Made by a program: the position numbers and the translations under genes. From assembly GCA_905202115.1 (NCBI GenBank), contig CAJKQZ010000117.1, forward strand, positions 1 through 8,018: a stretch of DNA of 8,018 bases, read 5' to 3'. The notes below the pieces were generated by a model that was not told the origin of the DNA, did not search any database, and was given only the letters and a program-made list of their open reading frames with translations. Origin of the DNA: an uncultured Prevotellaceae bacterium (lineage in GTDB: Bacteria; Bacteroidota; Bacteroidia; Bacteroidales; Bacteroidaceae). Positions 1 to 6,607 of the stretch are shown here, one piece after another. Positions within the stretch are counted from its first letter, which is position 1; the number at the start of each line of letters is the position of its first letter.

Positions 1-41
1 ATATGTCTGAGATATTTTAAAATATCTCAGACATATTTTTT
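1..41 (+). terminator. Perfect-palindrome intrinsic terminator at the left edge
   Basis: Positions 1-18 (ATATGTCTGAGATATTTT) are the exact reverse complement of 19-36, giving a 36-bp perfect palindrome, and a run of six T follows at 36-41. As RNA this folds into a long stem with a tight A/T loop and then a U-tract, the standard layout of a rho-independent terminator on the + strand. It probably ends a gene lying before the window. The palindrome itself is symmetric, so it could also act on the other strand, but the bases that would form that strand's U-tract lie outside the window. The stem is A/T-rich at its apex, with its G/C pairs in the middle. Confidence 0.75.
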
Positions 42-51
42 GCTATATATA

Positions 52-91
52 CACCTGCTGATTCTCAAATACTTGGCAGGTGACCGTTTTT
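52..91 (+). terminator. Possible second, weaker hairpin with T-run
   Basis: CACCTGC at 52-58 pairs perfectly with GCAGGTG at 76-82 around a 17-nt loop, and two G-U pairs could extend the stem inward. Five T follow at 87-91, after a 4-nt spacer. This could be a back-up terminator behind the palindrome at 1-36. The long loop and the spacer before the T-run make it a poor match to the usual form, so it may be chance or a leader structure. Confidence 0.3.
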
Positions 92-213
92 GTCTGCAAA
101 ACCCTCCGGCAAAGCTCTGCGGATTTCATATGGAACTGTCTGTTTTTTATGGGATGTTTTATTACTGGAAATACAGTCCTTATATCGGACTTATGTTATT
201 TAATACAGCCGTT

Positions 214-244
214 TTTGTTATGTCGGGTTCATTTCCTATCTTTG
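214..244 (+). promoter_or_regulatory. Bacteroides-type primary sigma promoter for the PBP gene
   Basis: TTTG at 214-217 and TATCTTTG at 237-244 are separated by 19 bp. This matches the known Bacteroidota promoter consensus (-33 TTTG, -7 TAnnTTTG, spacer about 19-21 bp) at every fixed position. Transcription would start near 247-250, leaving an untranslated leader of under 20 nt before the ATG at 266. It is the only strong promoter I found in the window, and with the short gaps downstream it may drive all five genes. Confidence 0.7.
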
Positions 245-265
245 CGACATACAATATAACGATTC

Positions 266-2584
266 ATGCGTCGTAGATTCATTCATTTTTTATGGGGATT
301 GCTTGTTGTAGTGGTTTTGTGCGCTGCGGCATGTTTTTTTGCAATATGGAAAGGCTGGATAGGATATGTGCCGGACATAAAGGAGCTGGACAATCCTATT
401 GACAAATACGCTTCACAGGTATATTCTTCTGACGGTAAGATGATCGGAACATGGGCGCGGTCGGAAAACCGTGTATTTGTGTCCGAAGACAAAATATCGC
501 CATACGTATTCAAGGCTCTTGTCGCCACAGAAGACGTCCGTTTTTATGAACATTCCGGAATAGACTTCCGTTCTCTCATGCGTGCCATAATAAAACGCGG
601 CATCCTGGGACAAACAAGCGCAGGCGGCGGCTCTACCATAACACAACAGCTGGCCAAACAGCTTTATTCCTCCACGGCCAGCACATACACAAAACGAGTT
701 GTGCAAAAGCCGATAGAGTGGGTGATAGCCGTCATGCTGGAACGTAACTACACGAAAGACGAAATACTTACATTATATCTTAATTACTTCGACTTTCTCC
801 ATAATGCCGTGGGCATAAAGACTGCGGCCGAAACATATTTCAGCAAACAGCCTAAAGACCTGAATCTCGTTGAAAGCGCCATGCTAATAGGTATGTGCAA
901 GAATCCGTCTTATTTCAATCCTATACGCGAACCCGAGAGGTGCCGTGAACGCAGAAACGTCGTGTTGTCACAAATGCTGAAGGCGGGCTATCTTTCCCAG
1001 CAGGAATTCGACGAGAACAAGGTAAAACCGTTGGATCTGAAATTTCATCGCATTGATCACAAAGACGGCCTTGCCACTTATTTCAGGGAATTTCTCCGTA
1101 AAATCCTAATGGCAGAGAAACCCAACCCAAGCCGTTATGCGGAATGGCAGAAACAGACTTATTATGACGATTCCCTTGCATGGGAAACCGACCCGCTTTA
1201 TGGCTGGTGCAACAAACATACAAAACACGACGGCACACATTATAATATTTATACAGACGGTCTGAAAATATATTCTACCATAGACTCGCGAATGCAGAAA
1301 TACGCGGAAGATGTGGTAAAAGGCCATGTAGAAGGTTATCTGCAGCCTATTTTTGAAAAGGAAAAGCGACGTTCGTCTACCGCACCGTTCACTAAATCCA
1401 TAACAAAAGAACAGGCAAACAGCATTATCATGCAGGCTGTAAGGCAAAGCGACAGGTACCGCACAATGAAAGCCGACGGATACAGCGAAGAGGATATAAT
1501 GAAAGCCTTCAACGAACGTGTTCCCATGACAGTATTCACCCATTATGGAGAAGTAGACACGATAATGTCGCCAATGGACTCCATTAAATACTACAAATCT
1601 TTCCTGAGGGCTGGATTTATGGTAATGGATCCGTCAAACGGAGCGGTGAAAGCTTATGTGGGAGGACTTAATTACGCGCATTTCCAATACGACATGTGTA
1701 CGGAAGGCAGAAGGCAGATAGGTTCGACGATAAAACCGTTCCTTTATGCCCTGGCAATGGAAAACGGATACGAACCGTGCGATCTGGTTGAGAATATAAG
1801 GAGAACTTATATTGTAGGCGACAAGGAATGGAGCCCGAAAAACGGAAGCCGTTCGCGCTATGGTGAAATGGTGACGCTGAAATGGGGGCTTGCCCAATCG
1901 AACAACTGGATTTCGGCTTATCTTATGAGCCAGCTCGATCCAACCGCTTTAGTAGAGCTTATCCATAACTTTGGTGTTACTAACAAAAACATACATCCGT
2001 CTATGTCATTGTGCCTCGGGCCTTGCGAAATTTCCATAAGCGAATTAGTCAGCGCATATACAGCTTTCGTGAATAAAGGTATCCGCGTCGCTCCGCTCTT
2101 TGTAACCAGAATAGAAGACAACTCCGGAAACATACTTGAAGACATGCAGCCACGTATGAACGAGGTAATAAGCGAAACAAGTTCCTTGCGCATGCTCGAA
2201 ATGCTCCAGGGAGTTATTGACAACGGAACCGGCAGAAGAATACGCTTTAAGTACAAACTCGAAGCTCCTATGGCAGGAAAAACAGGAACGACGAACAATC
2301 ATTCCGACGGTTGGTTCGTAGGAATAACGCCACGCCTCGTAGGTGCCTGCTGGGTTGGCGGCGAGAACCGCGACATACATTTCGACACGATGACTTACGG
2401 GCAGGGGGCTTCTACGGCTTTGCCTATATGGGCATACTTTATGAAAAAGATATACAATGACCCCACGCTGGGATATTCTCAGAAAGAAGAATTCGATTAC
2501 CCTCTTGATTACACTTCGTGTGGCCGTACAGCAACTGACAGTTTGTCGTATTCAGAGAACAGCATAGACGGTGTATTTGAATAA
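266..2584 (+). CDS. Class A bifunctional penicillin-binding protein (PBP1-type transglycosylase/transpeptidase)
   Basis: Inner-membrane enzyme of 772 aa that polymerises lipid II into glycan strands and cross-links their peptides on the periplasmic side. A short basic N-terminus (MRRR) and one membrane segment (about residues 8-28) anchor it. The GT51 transglycosylase domain (about 60-250) has TEDVRFYEHSG with likely catalytic Glu89, then GGSTITQQLAKQL (121-133), and a QKPIEW version of the third motif (147-152). The transpeptidase domain (about 445-730) has the three penicillin-binding motifs: GSTIK with acylated Ser487 and Lys490, SNN (545-547), and KTGTT (672-676). All catalytic residues are present, so it should be active. 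The first motif reads STIK where Phe is common before the Lys, which is conservative. The roughly 190-residue linker between the domains is charged and carries YTDGLKIYSTID (329-340), a normal class A element. The ATG at 266 lies just behind the promoter. I give no symbol because pbpC, mrcA and ponA are used inconsistently in this phylum. Confidence 0.95.
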   Translation: MRRRFIHFLWGLLVVVVLCAAACFFAIWKGWIGYVPDIKELDNPIDKYASQVYSSDGKMIGTWARSENRVFVSEDKISPYVFKALVATEDVRFYEHSGIDFRSLMRAIIKRGILGQTSAGGGSTITQQLAKQLYSSTASTYTKRVVQKPIEWVIAVMLERNYTKDEILTLYLNYFDFLHNAVGIKTAAETYFSKQPKDLNLVESAMLIGMCKNPSYFNPIREPERCRERRNVVLSQMLKAGYLSQQEFDENKVKPLDLKFHRIDHKDGLATYFREFLRKILMAEKPNPSRYAEWQKQTYYDDSLAWETDPLYGWCNKHTKHDGTHYNIYTDGLKIYSTIDSRMQKYAEDVVKGHVEGYLQPIFEKEKRRSSTAPFTKSITKEQANSIIMQAVRQSDRYRTMKADGYSEEDIMKAFNERVPMTVFTHYGEVDTIMSPMDSIKYYKSFLRAGFMVMDPSNGAVKAYVGGLNYAHFQYDMCTEGRRQIGSTIKPFLYALAMENGYEPCDLVENIRRTYIVGDKEWSPKNGSRSRYGEMVTLKWGLAQSNNWISAYLMSQLDPTALVELIHNFGVTNKNIHPSMSLCLGPCEISISELVSAYTAFVNKGIRVAPLFVTRIEDNSGNILEDMQPRMNEVISETSSLRMLEMLQGVIDNGTGRRIRFKYKLEAPMAGKTGTTNNHSDGWFVGITPRLVGACWVGGENRDIHFDTMTYGQGASTALPIWAYFMKKIYNDPTLGYSQKEEFDYPLDYTSCGRTATDSLSYSENSIDGVFE

Positions 2585-2611
2585 TGTGCTAAATTATTAG
2601 ATTAAAAGATT

Positions 2612-3370
2612 ATGAAATTCGTAGCTATAATTCCAGCCAGATATGCCTCAACGCGCTTTCCGGCAAAGCCGTTGGCTTTACTTGGCGGAAAACCTATCAT
2701 ACAACATGTATATGAACGGGTAAAACAAACTATTCCGGATGTATATGTGGCAGTCGATGATGAACGTATAAAGTCGTCTGTGGAATCTTTTGGCGGCAAA
2801 GCCATAATGACCTCGACGTCGCACAGGAGCGGAACAGACCGTATAGAAGAAGCATACAGGAAATTAGGTTCTACATTCGATGTTATAATAAACGTTCAGG
2901 GAGATGAACCTTTCATACGTAAAGAACAGCTCGAAACACTTATGAGTTGTTTTGAAGACCCGCAGACTTCAATAGCAACACTCGTTAAACCGTACGATAA
3001 CAAATATGAGGTTTCTGCGCTCTTTAATCCGAACTCTCCGAAAGTGGTTGTTGACAATAATATGAACGCTTTGTATTTCAGCCGTTCCATAATACCTTAT
3101 CTGAGGGGCGTAGAACAGGAGAAATGGCTGTGTCATCATACTTATTATAAACATATCGGAATCTATGCTTATAAAGCTTTGACTTTATCGGAGATTACGA
3201 AACTGCCGCAAGGAATCCTTGAAAAAGCGGAATCGCTGGAACAGTTACGGTGGCTTGAGAACGGTTACAAGATTAAAGTAGGAATCACTGATTTTGAAAC
3301 AGTAGGCATAGATACTCCCGAAGATTTGTTAAGGGCAGAAGATTTTTTGAAAAGCAGCTTTAATGAATAA
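2612..3370 (+). CDS. kdsB: 3-deoxy-manno-octulosonate cytidylyltransferase (CMP-Kdo synthetase)
   Basis: Cytosolic enzyme that joins CTP and Kdo to make CMP-Kdo and pyrophosphate, activating Kdo for transfer to lipid A in the lipopolysaccharide inner core. The product is 252 aa, a normal full length. The nucleotide-binding start IPARYASTRFPAKPL (7-21) holds Arg10 and Lys19. Further family signatures are DDERI (49-53), TSTSHRSGTDRIEE (67-80), NVQGDEPF (94-101) with metal-binding Asp98, KHIGIYAY (180-187), LEQLRWLENG (209-218), and GIDTPEDL (232-239) with the second metal-binding Asp234. No frameshift or missing key residue is visible. The ATG lies 27 bp after the PBP stop in A/T-rich sequence with no Shine-Dalgarno motif, and the conserved IPAR strand begins at residue 7, so the start is secure. 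Pairing with a PBP gene puts peptidoglycan and lipopolysaccharide synthesis on one transcript. Confidence 0.97.
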   Translation: MKFVAIIPARYASTRFPAKPLALLGGKPIIQHVYERVKQTIPDVYVAVDDERIKSSVESFGGKAIMTSTSHRSGTDRIEEAYRKLGSTFDVIINVQGDEPFIRKEQLETLMSCFEDPQTSIATLVKPYDNKYEVSALFNPNSPKVVVDNNMNALYFSRSIIPYLRGVEQEKWLCHHTYYKHIGIYAYKALTLSEITKLPQGILEKAESLEQLRWLENGYKIKVGITDFETVGIDTPEDLLRAEDFLKSSFNE

Positions 3371-3381
3371 ATTACAAACGC

Positions 3382-4509
3382 ATGAATAGAAATATAACGA
3401 TATTATCTTTATACCTTATTTTTTGCACAACCGTTTGTGCTCAGAAAATAAAAATAGGAACATACGTATTCAAGGACGGAGCTCAATATAGCGGAGAATT
3501 GTTTAGCGGGAAACCATATGGAAAAGGTAAAACCGTATTTAAAAACGGCGATGTCTATGAAGGAGAATACGTAAAAGGAAAGCGTCAGGGATATGGAATC
3601 TATCAATTCATAGACGGCGAGAAGTATGAGGGGCAATGGTATCAAGACCAACAGCACGGAAAAGGTACTTACTACTTTAAAAACAACAACCGATACGAGG
3701 GGCTTTGGTATCGTGATTACCAACAGGGAATAGGAACCATGTATTATTATAATGGCGATGTTTATAATGGTGAATGGGAAGAAGATAAACGGAACGGAAC
3801 AGGAACTTATACATATGCAACCGGAGCATATTATAAAGGTTCATGGGTAAAAGATCAGAAATCAGGCAACGGAGTATTTGACTGGAACGATGGCTCAAGA
3901 TACGAAGGTTCTTGGGCGAAAAATCAGCGTAACGGTAAAGGTACTTTCTATTATTCCGACGGGGATATTTACACTGGCGACTGGAAAGATGATATACAAA
4001 ACGGAAAAGGTATTTATAAATTCCAGAATGGAGATATTTATGAAGGACAGTATTCGAATGGCGAGCGTGTAGGCGAAGGAATTCTGACATACGCTAACGG
4101 AAATAAATATACAGGGAACTTTATAAATGGCGAATTCAATGGACAAGGAACATATACATGGAAAAATTCAGCCCGATATGAAGGTGTCTGGAAAAATAAT
4201 GTTCGAGATGGATTCGGCAAGTACACATGGAAGAATGGAGATGTGTATGAAGGTAATTGGTTAAAAGGAGAGATGAACGGTGACGGAATTCTTAGACTTG
4301 CCATAGGTGAAAAGTTTAAAGGAAAATTCAAAAACGGCAAGAAAGAAGGATTCGGCATAGAGGAAAAGAAAGACGGAACTCGTTTTGAAGGGAACTTTCA
4401 TAACGGAATGAAAGACGGCTCTTTTGTTGAAAAAGATAAAAACGGGAATATTATTAGAAAAGGTGTCTATAGGAGCGATATTTTACAAGAGAGCTCTTCA
4501 AGCAATTAA
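3382..4509 (+). CDS. Exported MORN-repeat protein
   Basis: A 375-aa protein built almost wholly of MORN repeats. The N-terminus looks like a type I signal peptide: a basic start (MNRN), a hydrophobic core, and likely cleavage after VCA at residue 20. A half repeat (about 25-35) precedes 14 consecutive repeats of exactly 23 residues (36-357), each starting YxGxW or a close variant, with a central GxG and usually a closing NG or DG. The last two repeats are the most degenerate, start with Phe and are Lys-rich. An 18-residue Ser-rich tail ends the protein. MORN repeats form long beta-hairpin stacks and in eukaryotes often bind lipids or proteins, but the role of exported bacterial ones is largely unknown and I infer none. 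The gene starts 11 bp after kdsB, so it is surely co-transcribed with it. It is A/T-richer than the PBP gene: two hand-counted 60-base lines gave 35-38% GC, against 50-57% for two PBP lines. TTVC resembles a lipobox only weakly, so a lipoprotein is less likely. Confidence 0.9.
   Translation: MNRNITILSLYLIFCTTVCAQKIKIGTYVFKDGAQYSGELFSGKPYGKGKTVFKNGDVYEGEYVKGKRQGYGIYQFIDGEKYEGQWYQDQQHGKGTYYFKNNNRYEGLWYRDYQQGIGTMYYYNGDVYNGEWEEDKRNGTGTYTYATGAYYKGSWVKDQKSGNGVFDWNDGSRYEGSWAKNQRNGKGTFYYSDGDIYTGDWKDDIQNGKGIYKFQNGDIYEGQYSNGERVGEGILTYANGNKYTGNFINGEFNGQGTYTWKNSARYEGVWKNNVRDGFGKYTWKNGDVYEGNWLKGEMNGDGILRLAIGEKFKGKFKNGKKEGFGIEEKKDGTRFEGNFHNGMKDGSFVEKDKNGNIIRKGVYRSDILQESSSSN
3487..4452 (+). repeat. 14 tandem MORN repeats (69-bp coding units)
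   Basis: Fourteen in-frame 69-bp units encode 23-residue MORN repeats without a single spacing change. At the DNA level neighbouring units differ at many codon positions, for example in how the GKGT segment is spelled, so the array is old and held by selection on protein structure rather than a fresh DNA expansion. Slippage-driven copy change therefore looks unlikely. Units 3 (NNN in place of NG) and 10 (NSA) lose the closing Gly, and units 13-14 drop the aromatic pattern. Confidence 0.88.
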
Positions 4510-4529
4510 GACATAAATAGTTTTCTGTG

Positions 4530-4561
4530 TTTGCTTAAATATTATAAATTCATTAACTTCA
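4530..4561 (+). promoter_or_regulatory. Weak candidate promoter before glgB
   Basis: TTTG at 4530-4533 and TAACTTCA at 4554-4561 are separated by 20 bp. The first element is perfect and the second matches TAnnTTTG at four of six fixed bases (TA and TT). The predicted transcript start, around 4565, would leave only about 8 nt before the ATG. The 63-bp gap is the widest inside the gene run and very A/T-rich, which makes both a real promoter and a chance match plausible. Confidence 0.28.
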
Positions 4562-4572
4562 AATTTAATAGT

Positions 4573-6591
4573 ATGATGAAACAGCAAAAACAACTGCCTT
4601 TAGTTATAAATGATCCGTGGCTGAAACCTTATTGCAATGCGATAAATGGTCGTCATAAACATTTAGAAGACAAGCTTAAGGAGTTAACTTGTAATACAAA
4701 TTCTTTATCCGAATTTGCCTCCGGTTATTTATATTTTGGCTTACACAGCATTTCCAATGGTTGGGTTTTCAGAGAGTGGGCTCCCAATGCAACAGAAATA
4801 TATCTGATAGGCGATTTTAATGACTGGAAAGAGACTTCTGAATACAAACTAAAGCCTATCGGAACCGGTAATTGGGAAATTGTTCTTCCAACCAATGCTT
4901 TAAAGCACGGTGATTTGTATAAGATGAAAGTTTACTGGAAAGGAGGCTCCGGAGAACGTATTCCTGCTTGGTGCAGAAGAGTTGTGCAAGACGAAAATAC
5001 TAAAATCTTCAGTGCGCAGGTTTGGAATCCAGAACATGCATATACTTTTAAAATAAGCAATTTTCGTCCAAAAACAAATCCTCTCCTTATTTATGAGTGC
5101 CATATAGGAATGAGTCAGGATGGCGAAAAAGTCGGCAGCTATGATGAATTCCGTGAAAACGTACTTCCTCGTATTGTTGCGGACGGCTATAACTGCATAC
5201 AGATAATGGCCATTCAGGAACATCCGTATTACGGTTCTTTCGGTTATCATGTTTCAAGTTTTTTTGCTCCTTCTAGCCGTTTCGGTACTCCCGAACAACT
5301 TAAACAACTTGTGGATGAAGCACATTCAAAAGGTGTGGCTGTTATAATGGACCTCGTACATTCTCATGCTGCTAAAAACGAATATGAGGGCATTGGAAAC
5401 TTAGCCGGAGATCCCAATCAGTATTTTTATTCGGGCGGTCGCCGTATACATCCGGCATGGGATAGTCTTTGTTTCGATTATGGAAAAAATGAAGTGCTTC
5501 ATTTTTTACTTTCTAATTGTAAATATTGGCTTGAGGAGTTTAAGTTCGACGGTTTTCGCTTCGATGGCGTGACTTCCATGCTGTATTACGACCACGGTTT
5601 AGGAAAAGCTTTCGGTGGCTATCAGGATTACTATAACGGTAACGAAGATGATAATGCAATTTGTTATCTGTCATTAGCCAATGAAGTTATTCATGAAGTT
5701 AATCCTAATGCCATAACTATTGCGGAAGAAGTTTCCGGCATGCCGGGATTGGCTTATCCTGTAAAAAAAGGAGGATACGGTTTCGATTATCGTATGTCGA
5801 TGAATATTCCCGATTATTGGATTAAAACTATAAAAGAGAGAAAAGATGAAGACTGGAAGCCCAGCTCTTTGTTTTGGGAATTGACAAATCGTAGGAAAGA
5901 CGAACGCTGTATTTCTTATTGTGAAAGTCATGACCAGGCGCTTGTCGGAGACAAGACAATTATTTTCCGGCTGATAGATGCCGATATGTACTGGCATTTT
6001 CATCGCGACTATCGCAATGGTAATGTTGACAGAGGTATAGCATTGCACAAAATGATTCGCTTGCTTACACTCTCGACCATTAATGGCGGCTACTTGAATT
6101 TTATGGGCAACGAGTTCGGTCATCCGGAGTGGATTGATTTCCCGCGCGAGGGTAACGGCTGGAGCTATAAATATGCGCGCAGACAATGGAATCTTGTCGA
6201 CAATAAAGAACTGTGTTACCATTACCTGGGCGATTTCGACAAAGCCATGATTTCTGTGATAAAGAGCGAAAGACTATTCCAAAGAACTCGTGTAGTGGAA
6301 ATATGGCATAATGACGGAGACCAGATTCTCGCTTTTATGCGGGGCAAACTTCTCTTCATTTTCAACTTCAATCCTACGAAGAGTTTCTCCGATTACGGTT
6401 TTCAGGTACCCGAAGGTAAATATACGGTAAGACTTAATACCGACAGTAAAGAATTCGGCGGATTCGGAATTGCGGATGATTCTGTAGAACATTTTACGGA
6501 AGCCGATATGTTGCTGAAACCTTATGGCAAAGGATTGATGAAATTGTATATTCCGGCCCGTTCGGCAGTAGTATTGAAACTGACAAATTAA
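4573..6591 (+). CDS. glgB: 1,4-alpha-glucan (glycogen) branching enzyme, eukaryote-like GH13 type
   Basis: Cytosolic enzyme that cuts an alpha-1,4-glucan chain and rejoins it through an alpha-1,6 bond, branching glycogen. The product is 672 aa from this start. An N-terminal CBM48-like beta domain (about 55-145, with REWAPNATEIYLIGDFNDW) leads into the GH13 barrel (about 170-560) and a C-terminal beta domain (about 580-671). The GH13 motifs are DLVHSH (260-265), GFRFDGVTSM with nucleophile Asp331, TIAEEVSG with acid/base Glu385, and ESHDQALVGD with His453 and Asp454. DGVTSMLY, ESHDQALVGDK, GNEFGHPEWIDFPR and YARRQW match eukaryotic branching enzymes rather than the E. coli GlgB type; from family knowledge this is GH13 subfamily 8. 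An in-frame TTG at 4531 would add 14 residues, but ATG at 4573, or the adjacent ATG at 4576, is preferred because the conserved NDPWLKPY segment begins soon after. No other glycogen gene is in view. Confidence 0.95.
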   Translation: MMKQQKQLPLVINDPWLKPYCNAINGRHKHLEDKLKELTCNTNSLSEFASGYLYFGLHSISNGWVFREWAPNATEIYLIGDFNDWKETSEYKLKPIGTGNWEIVLPTNALKHGDLYKMKVYWKGGSGERIPAWCRRVVQDENTKIFSAQVWNPEHAYTFKISNFRPKTNPLLIYECHIGMSQDGEKVGSYDEFRENVLPRIVADGYNCIQIMAIQEHPYYGSFGYHVSSFFAPSSRFGTPEQLKQLVDEAHSKGVAVIMDLVHSHAAKNEYEGIGNLAGDPNQYFYSGGRRIHPAWDSLCFDYGKNEVLHFLLSNCKYWLEEFKFDGFRFDGVTSMLYYDHGLGKAFGGYQDYYNGNEDDNAICYLSLANEVIHEVNPNAITIAEEVSGMPGLAYPVKKGGYGFDYRMSMNIPDYWIKTIKERKDEDWKPSSLFWELTNRRKDERCISYCESHDQALVGDKTIIFRLIDADMYWHFHRDYRNGNVDRGIALHKMIRLLTLSTINGGYLNFMGNEFGHPEWIDFPREGNGWSYKYARRQWNLVDNKELCYHYLGDFDKAMISVIKSERLFQRTRVVEIWHNDGDQILAFMRGKLLFIFNFNPTKSFSDYGFQVPEGKYTVRLNTDSKEFGGFGIADDSVEHFTEADMLLKPYGKGLMKLYIPARSAVVLKLTN

Positions 6592-6607
6592 ATTTCTGTT
6601 GTGAACA

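Noticed and set aside
105..123. Short hairpin TCCGGCA / TGCGGA in the upstream region
   Set aside because: It has only six pairs with a bulged G and no T-run behind it, which is within chance for this length.
40..276. A 78-codon open frame starting with TTG ahead of the PBP gene
   Set aside because: It starts with TTG inside the terminator T-run, spans the promoter, overlaps the PBP start, and its translation has no recognisable motif. It reads as open non-coding sequence.
1106..1543. A 145-codon minus-strand open frame inside the PBP gene
   Set aside because: It is antisense to the PBP linker, Cys/Phe-rich without a domain pattern, and has no promoter match that I could see.
3677..4358. 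Several open frames on both strands across the MORN array
   Set aside because: The 69-bp periodic coding sequence keeps other frames open and gives them a repetitive look. The real frame has a signal peptide and phased MORN repeats.
4531..4572. TTG start that would lengthen GlgB by 14 residues
   Set aside because: The added stretch is low-complexity A/T-derived sequence (Lys, Tyr, Phe, Asn) without family similarity, and two adjacent ATG codons follow at 4573 and 4576 just before the conserved part.
5674..6222. A 182-codon open frame on the minus strand inside glgB
   Set aside because: It lies wholly antisense to the conserved GH13 catalytic region, has no recognisable domain, and is explained as a shadow of the glgB codon pattern.
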